Source: Tipula vernalis
Lineage: Eukaryota; Arthropoda; Insecta; Diptera; Tipulidae
DNA length: 64,000 bases
Assembly (NCBI GenBank): GCA_958295665.1
Contig: OY282558.1
Coordinates: 185,110,015-185,174,014 of the forward strand
Reading direction: 5' to 3'
Within the stretch, counting starts at the first letter, position 1, and the number at the start of each line of letters is the position of its first letter. This document shows positions 21,881 through 34,299 of the stretch, piece after piece. Position numbers and translations under genes: made by a program. The notes below the pieces were generated by a model, which saw nothing but the letters and a program-made list of their open reading frames with translations, did not search any database and had not been told where the DNA came from.

Positions 21881-22828
21881 CATTTTGGATGTGCTGGGAT
21901 TAAAAAACCTGTGTTTGATGCCATTTCGATAATTCCTAATTTTTCATGGCGATGTAGTGTATGTATTGATGTTTACAAAATTCTCAAGGAAACGAATGAT
22001 CATATGAGTAATTCTATCGATTCTATATCAGCGTCCTTGTCATTGCTAAATAAAACATCAGCCGCTATTAATATTAACGTGGAAAGTTTGTTAAAACCAA
22101 CACCATCTCAACAGTTGTCGTCTGTAAAATTAAAAAAAAAAAAAACAACAAAACAAACTGATATGGAATTTGCCACACCAATACTTACAAGATCTAAGAG
22201 AAATGAGAATAATAACATGATAACGGCTTCAACTGCTAAATCGTTAGACAATAATATGGACTCGATTAATAAATTTTTTATTGGTAGTGGTGATAAAAGT
22301 AATGATAATGGTGGTACCGTAACTCCAGTTCAGACTGAACTGGATACGAATTTATTATCGACGATGATGACTAATGATGGTTGTCTGACCCTATCTAGTA
22401 ACACAACGAGTTCTCAACATGAACGGGTAATTTCATCTAAACATTCGACGATTCCGAAACAGCGGCAAATTATAATCGGCACCGGTGACTTGATTTCATC
22501 ACTCCAAGTGGTTGCACCTCGGAAAACCATTTTTGTGTCCAGACTCCATAAAGACGTTTCTGAACTGGAAGTTTTATCCTATCTAAAAGACAAGTTTGGT
22601 GTTGTGGATGTTAGTTGCAAACGCATATTATCACGTCGAATCAATGATGAAGACCGTAATTTTTCTTCGTTTCGGATAAATGTTCCGGTATCTAGCGTGG
22701 ATAGCTTGCTTCAACCTAGCTCATGGCCATCAGGTTCATTGATAAAGGAATTTGTGATTTATAAGAGGAAACAAAATAAGAACAATAATTTTTTTCCTTT
22801 ACTTCAACGACCTCCATGCAGTCAATAA
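21881..22828 (+). CDS. ORF1 protein of CR1/Jockey-type element
   Basis: The frame is open upstream of its first ATG (21911), and the upstream codons read HFGCAGIKKPVFDAI followed by WRCSVC, the second half of a PHD-type zinc finger common in CR1-group ORF1 proteins. The next 200 residues are low in complexity, with a Lys run (KKKKTTKQ) and Asn/Ser/Thr-rich stretches. The C-terminal part (RKTIFVSRLHKDVSELEVLS to about residue 290) resembles the RNA-binding-like segment found in these ORF1 proteins. The stop overlaps the start of the next frame (22816). It would bind element RNA. Confidence 0.65.
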   Translation, partial: HFGCAGIKKPVFDAISIIPNFSWRCSVCIDVYKILKETNDHMSNSIDSISASLSLLNKTSAAININVESLLKPTPSQQLSSVKLKKKKTTKQTDMEFATPILTRSKRNENNNMITASTAKSLDNNMDSINKFFIGSGDKSNDNGGTVTPVQTELDTNLLSTMMTNDGCLTLSSNTTSSQHERVISSKHSTIPKQRQIIIGTGDLISSLQVVAPRKTIFVSRLHKDVSELEVLSYLKDKFGVVDVSCKRILSRRINDEDRNFSSFRINVPVSSVDSLLQPSSWPSGSLIKEFVIYKRKQNKNNNFFPLLQRPPCSQ

Positions 22829-23441
22829 CAGATCCCAGCCAAAAATCGAATTGCATACTCTATAAATTATTTTATCGCAATGTTGGAGGAATGTCATCGA
22901 AGTCTATGGAATTCCGCAATTTATTTTATTCGATGCATTTCCAATTATATGCTATTGTGGAAACTGGATTTTATTGTGGAATTTACAACGCTGAATTCTT
23001 TCCAAATGATTTTGTTGTTTTTAGATGTGACAGATCACCTTTGAATAGCTCGAAACAAACGAGAGGTGGTGTCCTCTTGGCTGTTCATTCATCACTTCAT
23101 TGTGAGCGTATCATTGTATACCGGGCTGTGAAACAATTGAATTTTTATGTGTTAAAGTTTTTATTTGTAAAAAAACATTTTATTTTATAGTTCTATATAT
23201 ACCGCCTAGATCTTCTATCGATATTTATTTAAATCACATAGATTGTATAAGTGAAATCGTTAATATGTCTCATTGTAATGATACTATAGTAGTGTTGGGC
23301 GATTTTAATTTAACCAATATTAATTGGTCGGTTGATTCCGAATCATTGGATGTATTACCTTCTAATGTTCTGTCTATCAATGACTCGGCGGTAATAGATG
23401 CATTATTTAGTTTTAATCTTAAACAAATTAACGAATTATAA
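22816..23441 (+). pseudogene. CR1/Jockey-type endonuclease
   Basis: The frame opens with YRNVGGMSSKSMEFRNLF, VETGF (catalytic E), VVFRCDRSP and TRGGVLLAVHSS, all typical of the EEP endonuclease. After a frameshift near 23189 it continues with LYIPPRSSIDIY and VVLGDFNLTNINW (catalytic D-N), and stops at about 23441. The catalytic H near the end of the domain corresponds to KDHNSLEIEF in the following frame (about 23528). Two frame breaks disable it. Confidence 0.75.
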
Positions 23442-25735
23442 TAATTCGTTTCTAGATTTAATTTTTGTTAATAATACGGAATATTTGTCAGTTTACGAAT
23501 CTTTGACATCTTTTAAGAACAATGATAAAGATCATAATTCTCTCGAAATTGAATTTCATGTTGATAACGTTAATGCTAAATGTCGTGAATTTTCTGTGGA
23601 TGATTCGTTCTATGATTTTAAAGCATGCGATTCCCACGGTATGTCTGAGTTTCTCCGATGCATATGCTGGAATGAGTTATTTCTTAACAATGATATTGAT
23701 GTAAATGTAAAAAGTTTTAATGATTTGCTGTTTCTAGCCTTTGACCGTTTCGTACCTTTGAAAAGGAAACGTAACTACAGTTACCCTCCATGGTTTGATT
23801 CGGATTTGATTAATCTGCGTAACCGTAAGAATAAAGCCTTTTACAGACTTCGAACCAGTGATTGTGACTCTAACAAATCTATTTTTGTCAATCTTCGGGA
23901 TCAATTTAAATCCGAATTTCATACTAAATATCTACAATACAAAAAAACGATCGAAGCTAATATCAAACAAAACCCCAAATCATTTTGGAAGTTTGTTAAT
24001 GATAAGCGCAAAACAACGGGCTTTCCATCGATTATGAATTATGATGGAGTTCAGCTCTGCACTGTATCAGAAATATGTACAGGATTTGCAAGTTTCTTTC
24101 AATCGGTTTATAAAGATAATAGTAGGCTTATTGTTGATGACCCTATTGTCAGTAATTGTCAATTTAATATTCCTTATTTATCTATAACTGAAGATGATAT
24201 ATGTAATTCCCTTTTGGATTTTAATGATGGATGTGGGCCTGACGGTATTCCCTCGTCAATACTTAAATGTTTTGCATCATATATTGCAACTTCGTTATGT
24301 TATATTTTTAACCAATCGTTAGTTAACGGCTATTTTCCAACCGCTTGGAAAGTGTCACATATTGTTCCAATTTACAAAAAGGGGGACCGCTCTGATGTAT
24401 CCAATTATCGTGGAATCTCAATTCTTTCATCGATCCCAAAACTTTTCGAGTTAATTGTGACAAAACATCTGTCATTTCATACAAAAGAAATTATCTCGGA
24501 TTTTCAGCACGGTTTCACCAGTGGAAAATCTACGACTACCAATCTTTTACAATTTACTAAATTCGCCATTGAATCACTTGAGTCACAAGCCGCCCAGGTT
24601 GATGCGATTTATTTTGATTTTGCTAGAGCCTTTGATTCAATTGACCATACAATCATTATAAAAAAGCTCTCAGAAATTGGTGTCGCCCCTAATTTTTTAA
24701 AATGGACTGGTTCTTTTCTGGTGGGAAGAAGACAATTTGTTTTATTGAATCAAGTCAAATCGGATTATATATATTGCCATTCTGGGGTTCCGCGGGGATC
24801 ACATTTGGGCCCAATCATTTTTCTTTTATTTGTGAATGACATTCCGAATATTTTCAAATTTTGTAACTGCTTATTGTTTGCAGACGATTTGAAGGTTTTT
24901 AAACATATTCAATCTTTAAATGACACAGAAGTATTTCAATCAGAAATTAATTCATTATCTCGTTGGTGCTCTACGAATAAATTGTTGATCAATATTAATA
25001 AATGCAACATCATGTCGTTCTATAGAACATCCAATCCGATTGTTTTCAATTATCAGTTGGAGGGTAATGAACTTTGTAGAGTAACTTCGATTGTTGACTT
25101 AGGTGTAGTCTTTGATCAAAAATTAACTTTTGCTTTACATCTAGACAAAATAATATTAAAAGCCAATTCTATGTTGGGTTTTATTTTTAGAATCACAAAA
25201 GAGTTTGTTGATATTTTTTCATGTGTTAGTTTATATACTTCTCTAGTTAGATCTCACCTGGAATATGCGGCGGTTGTTTGGTATCCTCAGACACAAGATT
25301 GTACAGATTAAAAGATTCAAATCAATTCAGAAACGTTTTACCATTTACATTTATAGAAAGCTTGGTTATCTTTCAGATCGTAATCAGCCTATGTGGCAGC
25401 AAGTGCGTAATCTTCCAGGGTATGAAAATCGGTGTCAAAGCCTTCGAATAGATACTTTAGCGAAGCGTCGAAAAATTGCGTCAGCAATGTTTGTCGGGGA
25501 TTCTTTGAACGGTCGTATAAGATGTCCTAATCTTATTTCTACCTGGAACATTTATGTGCCGGGTAGAAGTTTGCGGCAAAGGGAATTTCTATTTATCGAA
25601 TTTCATAGAACTAATTATGGCTATAACGAACCGACGGCCTCTATGGCCAGAATTTTCAATGATTATTATCATTTGTTTCATTTTGAAAAATCGAGGAACT
25701 GCTTTCGGTACGAAATTCGTAGTTGCAATTTTTGA
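23398..25735 (+). pseudogene. CR1/Jockey-type reverse transcriptase
   Basis: A long open frame of 637 codons (23398-25311) covers the end of the endonuclease, then the RT: KVSHIVPIYKKGDRSDVSNY, SDFQHGFTSGKSTTTNLL, YFDFARAFDSIDH, SGVPRGSHLGPIIF and FADDLKVF (catalytic FADD 24877-24888). A frameshift near 25290 moves the C-terminal 150 residues (RFKSIQKRFTIYIYRK...) to another frame ending at 25735. Only this break interrupts the RT, so the copy may be fairly young. Confidence 0.85.
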
Positions 25736-25872
25736 TTTTTGATTTTATAATATTTTTGACATATATTCCGTATTGTACAAATTTTAATTATTATAATATA
25801 CTATGTAGTTACTATTCATTAAGTTGTTTTTTTAAACTGTAGAATAGATTTTTTTTTGTAAATAAGTAAATG

Positions 25873-27850
25873 GGATTCTAAAATGATTTTTGGATGAAGT
25901 TCTAGAACATGGCCAAGTATGATGAAACTTCACTATTTCTCAACCAATTATGATGAAATTCGGCTTGTGCATTGGAAATGGAATTCTAAATTGATTTTTG
26001 GATGAAGTTCTGGAACATGACCAACTATGAGGGAACTTCCATATTTTTCAACCAATTATGATGGAATTCGGCTTGTGCATTGGAAATGGGATTCTAAAAT
26101 TATGTTTCGATGAAGTTCTGGAATTTGGTCAAGTATGATGGAACTACCATTTCTTAAAAAAATTGATGACATTCGGCTTGTGCATTGGAAATGGGATTCT
26201 AAAATAATTTTTGGATGAAGTTCTGGAATATGCCCAAGTATGATGAAACTTCCCTATTTCTCAACCAATTATGATGAAATTCGGCTTGTGCATTGGAAAT
26301 GGGATTCTAAAATGATTTTTGGATGAAGTTCTGGAACCTGGCCAAATATGAGGGAACTAGCCTATTTCTCAACCAATTATGTTGGAATTCGGCTTGTGCC
26401 TTGGAAATGGGATTCTAAATTAATTTTTGGATGAAGTTCTGGAATATGGCCAAGTATGATGGAACTTCCCTATTTCTCAACCAATTATGATGAAATTCGG
26501 GTTGTGCATTGGAAATGGGATTCTAAAATTATGTTTCGATGAAGCTCTGGAATTTGGTCAAGTATGATGGAACTGCCATTTCTTAAAAAAATTGATGACA
26601 TTCGGCTTGTGCATTGGAAATTGGATTCTAAAATGATTTTTGGATGAAGTTCTGGAATATGGCCAAGTATGATGGAACTTCCCTATTTCTCAACCAATTA
26701 TGATGGAATTCGGCTTGTGCATTGGAAATGGGATTCTAAAATGATTTTTGGATGAAGTTCTAGAACATGGCCAAGTATGATGGAACTTCCCTATTTCTCA
26801 ACCAATTATGTTGGAATTCGGCTTGTGCCTTGGAAATGGGATTCTAAATTAATTTTTGGATGAAGTTCTGGAATATGGCCAAGTATGATGGACTTGCCTA
26901 TTTCTCAACCAATTATGAGGAAATTCGGCTTGTGCATTGGAAATGGGATTCTAAAATAATTTTTCGATGAAGTTCTGGAATATTGACAAGTATGATGGAA
27001 CTACCATTTCTTAAAAAATTTGATGACATTCGGCTTGTGCATTGGAAATGGGATTCTAAAATGATTTTTGGATGAAGTTCTAGAACATGGCCAAGTATGA
27101 GGGAACTTCCCTATTTCTCAACCAATTATGATGAAATTCGGGTTGTGCATTGGAAATGGGATTCTAAAATTATGTTTCGATGAAGCTCTGGAATTTGGTC
27201 AAGTATGATGGAACTGCCATTTCTTAAAAAATTTGATGACATTCGGCTTGTGCATTGGAAATGGGATTCTAAAATGATTTTTGGATGAAGTTCTAGAACA
27301 TGGCCAAGTATGATGGAACTTCCCTATTTCTCAACCAATTATGATAAAATTCGGCTTGTGCATTGGAAATGGGATTCTAAAATAATTTTTAGATGAAGTT
27401 CTGGAATATGGCCAAGTATGATGGAACTTTCATATTTCTCAACCAATTATGATGCAATCCGGCTTGTGCATTGGAAATGGGATTCTAAAATTATGTTTCG
27501 ATGAAGTTCTGGAATTTGGTCAAGTATGATGGAACTACCATTTCTTAAAAAATTTGATGACATTCGGCTTGTGCATTGGAAATTGGATTCTAAAATGATT
27601 TTTGGATGAAGTTCTGGAATATGGCCAAGTATGATGGAACTTCCCTATTTCTCAACCAATTATGATGGAATTCGGCTTGTGCATTGGAAATGGGATTCTA
27701 AAATGATTTTTGGATGAAGTTCTGGAATATGGCCAAGTATGAGGGAACTGGCCTATTTCTCAACCAATTATGATGGAATTCGGCTTGTGCATTGGAAATG
27801 GGATTCTAAAATGATTTTTGGATGAAGTTCTGGAACATGGCCAGTTAGGA
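25873..27850 (+). repeat. 108-bp satellite array, about 18 monomers
   Basis: Tandem monomers start at GGATTCTAAAA and repeat every 106-108 bp (25873, 25981, 26089, 26195 and so on). Two types are visible. Type A has ATTTTTGGATGAAG and TTTCTCAACCAATTAT. Type B has TATGTTTCGATGAAG, GAATTTGGTCAAG and CATTTCTTAAAAAA, at monomers 3, 7, 11, 13 and 16. The mix suggests an irregular higher-order pattern. There are no unique spacers, so it is not CRISPR-like. The last monomer fades out at 27850. Confidence 0.95.
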
Positions 27851-27859
27851 GAGAACTTG

Positions 27860-28750
27860 TTCATTTTTTAACGTGTTTCAATTGAATTTTTAGTATTAGT
27901 ATATATGATGGTATGATTGTGTCGTATTATGATGTTATTGTATGTTGTTGTGATTGTATGAATCATGGTCTGATAGTATGACGGTAAGATTATATGATGG
28001 TATGATGGTACGATGTTACGATGATATGATTGTATGAAGATGTTGTCGATTGATAATAAGATATACGTCATGGTTTGTTTGCGGGATGGTTCGACGTTAC
28101 TGTTGTACGATGGTATGGTTTTATGATTGTTTAATGGTACAGTCTCATGATGATATGATAGTATAATGGAATAGTGGTATGATGGAATGATTGTTTATGG
28201 TTACGATGTTATAATGGTACGTGTGCAGGTATCATCTTACGTTGCTATTAGGGTATGATGGTGAGTAGGTTTTGAGTTGGATTTGAGAGAGAAGTTCGGT
28301 TAGGGATTAATTTAAGGTCGAGTCTAGGTTTTAGTTGGAGGTTAGATTGAGTTGAGCTCATACCCGTATGTAGCTTTCGAATCGACCTAATTTTGGGATT
28401 GGGTTGTCTAATATGTGTGAGTTGAGCAGAGGGTTGAGATGTGTGTCGAGCTAAGTTGAGTTGAAGTAGAGTTAGGATTTAATTAGCTTGATTGGGGTTA
28501 AGTGAGTTGTTCGGTTGGGGAATTAATTAAGGGTTGATTTGAAGTTAGGTTATAAGGGCTGATTTGAAAGTTGTTTAAGGATTGATTTGGTGATTGAGTT
28601 GATGGCTGGGTTGGCCGTTAATTTGGTGATTGCGTTTAGGATCGTATTGCGATTGAGATGGAGGTTGAGCCGTAAATTGAGTTGGATTGATTTGGGAGTT
28701 AAATTAATCAAGAGCAAAGTTCTGATTACCTCAAGAGGTATCAGCCCTCT
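27860..28750 (-). repeat. Inverted ACCATC and CTCAAC minisatellites
   Basis: 27880-28260 is GATGGTATG-rich (reverse of the ACCATC module). 28260-28740 is GTTGAG-rich (reverse of the CTCAAC module) and ends with ATTAATCAAGAGCAAAGTTC and GAGGTATCAGCCCTC, the inverse of the module start at about 1555 and 3300. Module order relative to the adjacent satellite agrees with one composite repeat family present in both orientations. Confidence 0.7.
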
Positions 28751-29893
28751 AAATCGTATTCCTTATTGAAAATAAGAAGACCTTTTTTTTTGACGTTTGG
28801 TTGTCCCAAAATATTTAGGCACAGATGGCTGGAGTGTCAACATTTCGTCGGACCTTACATTACGATATCAATAAATTCACCTAAAATTCTAAAAGTATTA
28901 GGCTTTAAAATAATTAAACGCCAATATATGAAATTACAACTTAAAAATTTATATACATATCTGCGTAGATTGATCCCCAAAAAAATTTTTATCGAACAAT
29001 AATTGTTGAGTTTTAAAATTACCTTCTGTACATTAGAATGATACGTCCAAAATTTATTTTAAAAATTTTGATGAGAAGGAATGAGTATTCCCTGGGCAAT
29101 AAAAGGATGGTGAACTGTTATTATAAAAAAATCATCCTTTAATTTGATGCTTTTTCTTCAGATTCATCCCTTAACATTTTCATAGACATGTATATATTTG
29201 AAAACTGCTTAGAATGGGTTATTTGTCTTGTACTGTAATATTATGTATCGTATATTCGTAAAATTTTACCCTGCATAAAATTTTTGTTTACTCTATGGTG
29301 GTTTTTTTTTTGTACGAGTACATGAAGGAGGATTAATATTTTATGATTCACTTGTGATTTTCTGGTTCGTATTTTTATTGTAAAGATTTATTTTATCGTG
29401 ATTCCCAATGGGATAAATTAATTCAATTATGTTCGATTCGTGTAACATACGGACATAATATCTTACAACCAGAATAATGAATTAATGGTGAAATTACACT
29501 GAAACGTATGTAAATAATTTAAAGATTGAAATTAACATGTATCGCATCAACGTGTTAGATCTAAAATACATGTGGTCTATGTGTTTATGTTTACACTGAT
29601 TTAAAAATAGAGAAAATGCCTATAGACTTGCTGGATAAATTTATCGTTAAGTAAATATTACACAAACCGCAAACATATCAACTCGTTAAAATTCTCTCTA
29701 TGCCACACACGCACACCACCAAAAAAATAATTTGTAAAACATCATTCTCATTTTAATTAACAAAAAATTATTGATTATTTATTTGTACACAGCCATACAC
29801 AAAATCTATATCTTAAACACGACATGTTTGGTTTAAAGTTTAGTTTCTCTTGGAATTTATTAAGTTGCGCAACGTGAATTATCTCTCAAATAA
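28751..29893. other. Intergenic DNA upstream of P450 gene 1
   Basis: AT-rich with no recognisable element or gene. It must contain the promoter of the first P450, but no clear TATA or initiator can be singled out with confidence. Confidence 0.4.
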
Positions 29894-31804
29894 ATGAATT
29901 TGACTGGTAAATTGCCGATTAAAATGCGCCAACTATCAATTTTAACTAAATCTAAATGTTTGGTTACCGGCCGAAGATGTTTCGCATCGGAGACACAGGT
30001 TTGTCCATTTTATTCGTTAAGAGGTTTAGTTTTTTGTTTACAACATTTGTATATACTTGTAGAAAACAGAATGGGAATTGGCCAATCCATATCAGAGCAT
30101 ACCGGGTCCAAAAACACTTAAGGATATGTGGCAATTAATCAAATTGGTTGGGTTGCCGGTTGACCAATTGCATAAAAAATTGAACGGCACTTATGGTGAT
30201 ATTTTACGAATGAAAGGTAGTCTTCGTCGCCACGATATTGTTTTGCTTTATGATCCAGCTGATTTTGAAAAATTACTTCGTACTGAAGGTCTCACACCGG
30301 CTCGTAACACCTTTGAAACACTTACGTATTATCGGAAACAAGTTCGCAAAGATGTTTATGGTGACGCCAGTGGCCTTCTAACAGAGTTAAATTTAATTTG
30401 TTGAATCATTGCGAGGCTATATATAATAAATTATTATTGTTTTTAGACATGGGACAAAATGGGCAAAATTTCGAACCACCGTTAATCCAGTGATGTTACA
30501 ACCAAAAGTAGTTAAACAATATGTGCCGGGTATTGATGAAATTGCTGTGGAATTTACTGATAAGTATATCGTACACTATTTATTTAAACTATATATTGTG
30601 TTAGAATCTATATAAAATAATTCGATTCGGTTTTTGTGTCGATACAGAATTCGTAGGGAACGCAACGACGCTAATTTAATTGGTGACAAATTTTTATTGG
30701 ATATTGGCGCTTGGGCATTAGAATCAATTACGTTTATTGCATTGGACACCCGATTGGACGTTATCTTAAATAATGATACTTCATCTGATGGCCATAAAAT
30801 TTTAAAACATGCTCGAGAATTTTTTGAGCAAGCATTCAAATTGGAGGCAACACCATCAATTTGGAAATATGTCACGACGCCAATGTTGTCCAAGCAAATG
30901 AAAACATTAGATAATTTGACACATTACACTCAAAAATATGTTGATTTAGCGCTGGAAAAACTAAAAGAATCCGAACGTTTACAAATCGAAAGAACTGCGG
31001 AACAAAGTGTTTTGCAGAAATTGATTAAAATTGATAAGTCGATTGCGTTTACCATGGCATCTGATATGATGTTAGCCGGTGCCGATACTGTAAGTTGATA
31101 TAATTAAAACGTCTGTAAAGGGGGTGAAACATTAATTTGGTGTACATTTTTTGTATAGACTGGATCGTTGGCAGTAGGATTAATTTATGCTCTAGCCAAA
31201 CATCCTGAAAAGCAAACTAAATTGCGTAATGAAATTTTAAAAATTCTTCCAACCAAAGAATCACGTTTGAGACCTGATGATCTATCCAGCATTTCATATC
31301 TTCGTGCAGTTATTAAAGAGGCGGCACGATTACATGCTGTTGTTCCTGGTGTATTACGGGCAGCCGCACAAGATTTAGTTATTCAAGGATATCGCATACC
31401 GAAAGGCGTGAGTAAATTGTTTGTTTTAATTACCAAACTATTTTATCAATTTCATTATGTTCTAGACGAATGTTTCTACTGTAAATATGCATCTCTATCG
31501 GTCGGATCAATATTTTCCCGAGTCAAGCAAATTTATACCGGAGCGCTGGCTAAAAAATGAACAAACCGCATCGGGTGTATCATTGAAATTAGCAAATCCT
31601 TTTGTTTATTTGCCATTTGGCTTTGGTGTACGATCTTGCATTGGTCGACGATTTGCTGAGCTGGAGATTGAATGTTTGATCGCTAGACTGGTGCGAAATT
31701 TTGAGATAACGTGGGAGTTGGAAAGTGATTTAAAATATAAAATGGATTTTATGAATAGCCCTATTAGTCCTATAAAATTTGGTTTTAAGGATGTAAATTT
31801 CTAA
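29894..31804 (+). CDS. Mitochondrial-clan cytochrome P450, CYP12-like (gene 1)
   Basis: A heme-thiolate monooxygenase expected in the mitochondrial matrix, fed by adrenodoxin. The exons joined are 29894-29998, 30063-30385, 30447-30563, 30648-31089, 31159-31407 and 31466-31804. All junctions are GT-AG and the frame stays open for 524 residues. The N-terminus is basic and hydroxylated without a membrane anchor (LVTGRRCFAS), as in a mitochondrial presequence. Motifs: I-helix AGADTTG at about 325-331, ExxR as EAAR 383-386, PERW in exon 6, and heme loop FGFGVRSCIG at 463-472 with ligand Cys470. The paralogue at 53178 shares every intron position. CYP12 is suggested by wording such as DFEKLLRTEG and IPG; the substrate is unknown. 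The start at 29894 was chosen as the first ATG giving a presequence. A later ATG (MRQLSIL) is possible. Confidence 0.92.
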
Positions 31805-31828
31805 GAAGAGTAAAGCATTTTTTATACC

Positions 31829-31834
31829 AATAAA
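31829..31834 (+). terminator. Poly(A) signal of P450 gene 1
   Basis: AATAAA, 25 bp after the stop codon of the first P450 gene. Confidence 0.65.
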
Positions 31835-32238
31835 TATTTAATCTAACAACTAATTTGTTTTTTTAAGCATTTCAAGAATACATTTAGAATCTGTTTAAAG
31901 TCTATGAAACGGCTATTTTTCAAATTCGTGGGTAGTTCTAACTTAAATTTAAGTGGGTTTCGGATAATGAAACCTGGACGAAGTCTGAAAAAGTTGAAGA
32001 AACAGAACATTTCGGCTTAGAAAAGCAGAACAGTTATTAAATTTCGAAATATTTTATTTACGTATGTACATGATGAATCTGAATTCAATTAAATAAAGAC
32101 TTGGTCCCGTTCTCATCGGGACAGACAAGTTTTAGGATTGAATATCTGTGTATCTGATTGTTTTAAAGTTTTATTATTTTAAGGGTATAGAATTCCATAA
32201 AGGTGAAACCTAGTGTGTGTGTGTGTTTGAAAAGCAGA
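31835..32238. other. Intergenic, no recognised feature
   Basis: AT-rich spacer between P450 gene 1 and the next coding relic. It has a GT run at 32212-32226 and no motif I can assign. Confidence 0.4.
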
Positions 32239-33132
32239 AAAATGGAAATTCCGGAGATCGAGGAAGTGCCATTCGAGCCACAAGAAGAAGAATTTCCTGT
32301 TGAGCCACAACAAAGTAAGGAAGATAATGTAGTTAAGATTCAGAAAACTACTTGTACTATGTCCAGAAAGAGAATATGTCTACCTGAACTTTACCAAAGT
32401 GTATTTAAAACTATCTGAATACGACACCCTGGTTATCTATTTACATTATGGTATTGAGTTTTTATTAAAGAATATTTTTTGAATACATGTTGACTATGTA
32501 ATAAGATTATTAGCTACGGGTTTTGTATTTTATTTTTCTGTTCTAGATATCAAGCCAAAAAATTTCCTGATATGTCACAATGAAAACACTCTGGCAAGAC
32601 ATTCAAATGCAATAATTTGTCCATGCAGGATATTCGGAGAGTCCATCAAAAATTTTATTAGCGACCAAATCGGGAATCCCAAAATAACTTTATTCTCCAA
32701 CACTTCACTGTAAGCTCACCCAAACATTCTGCCTCCAAGAAGAAACTTATGACAAAGTTCTACCTTTCTATGCGTCGGGATAGGAAAACCGAGAATGTTC
32801 GGGTATGCCGAGTACACCGACTTTGTGATAAATTTTTTAAAACTGATTTAGCCCCTCTGGAGAAACGAGGAGGTGATCGGCGAACCAAAAAACACAAAAA
32901 AAAGAAAGAAACAATATTGACGCATATCAACACTTTCGTACCTCTTCAGATCCACTACTCTTGGGGAAGAAAATGTATGAGGTACTATCTAGATATAGCG
33001 ATCTAAATATAAAAAAAATGTGGTCCTTGTGTACTGAGGCCTATCCCCATCTCACTGTTGCATACGACTATTACCGAACTATATTTTGTGAAAATTTTAA
33101 CATTGGTTTCGGGTGCCCATAAATGTTCCACA
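32239..33132 (+). pseudogene. Uncharacterised arthropod transposase-like family, N-terminal half
   Basis: A possible first exon (MEIPEIEEVPFEPQEEEF to LPELYQS, 32239-32398) could be spliced by GT 32399 to TTCTAG 32546. Recognisable conserved sequence starts at about 32570 (HSNAIICPCRIFGESI) and continues with KLMTKFYLSMRRDR, TENVRVCRVHRLCDKFF, RRTKKHKKKKETILTHINTF and PLQIHYSW. It ends at AHKCSTC next to the hAT insertion. These match a widespread family of uncharacterised arthropod proteins (N-terminal HINSFP...SHY region) that I believe carries the DUF7869-type C-terminal domain. The C-terminal half is at 38205-38940. Several frame breaks are present. Whether the family is a host gene or transposon-encoded is unknown. 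Confidence 0.5.
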
Positions 33133-33499
33133 TGCATATCTAGTGTTTCTTCTCGAGAAATATTTCTCGAGAATTTCTCGACAAATTTAACAAAAATCTA
33201 ATGTCGATTTCTCGAGAAAAATATTTTTCTTTCATTTAAAAAATAAACGGTCCAATATATTAAAAACAATCAAAAATATAAATTTTTGCCCTTCTCGCGA
33301 CAAAAGAGAACTAAAATGATGGTATGGCAGATTTATGTACCACTGCATTCTAAATAGTTTGACATTTTGTGTGAAATGCAAAACAATCATAAACAAAAAA
33401 TTTTCAAGAAACAATAGTTATTGAGGTAAGTAAAATATTTTATGTAAATAGCTGCTTTTTAAAATTATTTTTAAAAATTTGACCATTTTCATCAAATAG

Positions 33500-33942
33500 C
33501 CATTAAAATAAACAACTCAAATCAATACGATGATGTTTGGAGACATTTTACCAAAAACAATAAAGATGCATCAAACTGCAATATTTGTGATAAAACCATA
33601 TTGTGTATAGGATCTGCAATCAATGATCTTCATATACATTTGAAAGCCACACATTCTTTGAAAAGAAAAGAGCCAGAGCCGAACACCATTAGAAGAAGTA
33701 GTCCCGCGCATAAGAGATATGTTCAAATCAGCAGTGATATTAAAAAAATCGATAAATTCATGTCAAGGCAGTGTCCGTCGATGAGTGAAGTAATTGCTCA
33801 ATTAGTTGCTGTTGATGGGTTTTCTTTCCACAGAATTACAAAAAGTAGCTTTATTCGACAAAGTATGACCGCTAAAGGATTTAACAATTTTCCGTCAGCG
33901 GCTCGATTGCATTCTATTGAGTTTGACTGGTTGAATATGTGA
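33500..33942 (+). pseudogene. hAT transposase N-terminus with BED zinc finger
   Basis: YDDVWRHFTKNNKDASNCNI, with C-x2-C (CNICDKT) and a downstream L-x2-HL-x4-H (LHIHLKATH, about 33630), forms a BED-type DNA-binding finger. It is followed by a basic linker (KRKEPEPNTIRRSSPAHKR) and the helical segment IDKFMSRQCPSMSEVIAQLV. The frame ends in WLNM at 33942, where the Penelope-like element is inserted. Confidence 0.75.
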
Positions 33943-34299
33943 AGCAAATTCAATATGTGAAGCAAAAAGCTAAACTGGACGTGTTGCAAGATATGGCTTA
34001 TCCATGTAACCATAGAGGTAATAGTGGTAGGTCTGGTTTCCAATTCCATTCACGTTTTAAGAACTTGTCCTCCGTCGGCTTCAGTGGCGTAGAGGTTCAA
34101 ATGCTGAGCAATGGAGTAAATTTTGCTCCTGTGCCAAATACAATCGGCGTTCAGTCATTTGAGAGTCTCGCTATAGATGCCGAAACTGCCTTATACGGCC
34201 AGTTAAGCCAACTGAAATCAATATGTGCGTTACAGATTAAGAAAGGCTTGGGTAACGCTTCCTCCTCTATCTCCTCTCAATCTTCTGTTTCTTCTAATA

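Larger units (their letters stand above)
21881..25868 (+). mobile_element. CR1/Jockey-type non-LTR retrotransposon
   Basis: ORF1 carries the end of a PHD-like finger and is followed by endonuclease and reverse transcriptase, in the usual order. The 5' end is probably truncated, because the PHD motif starts in mid-domain. Few frame breaks (near 23189, 23440 and 25290) make it one of the better-preserved elements in the window. The 3' end lies just before the satellite array. The clade is inferred from the PHD-containing ORF1 and the GVPRGSHLGP and FADDLK motifs. Confidence 0.8.

Noticed and set aside
25873..27850. Regular direct repeats as a possible CRISPR array
   Set aside because: The whole 108-bp unit repeats in tandem with no unique spacers, no cas genes, and the setting is an insect nuclear genome. 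It is a satellite.
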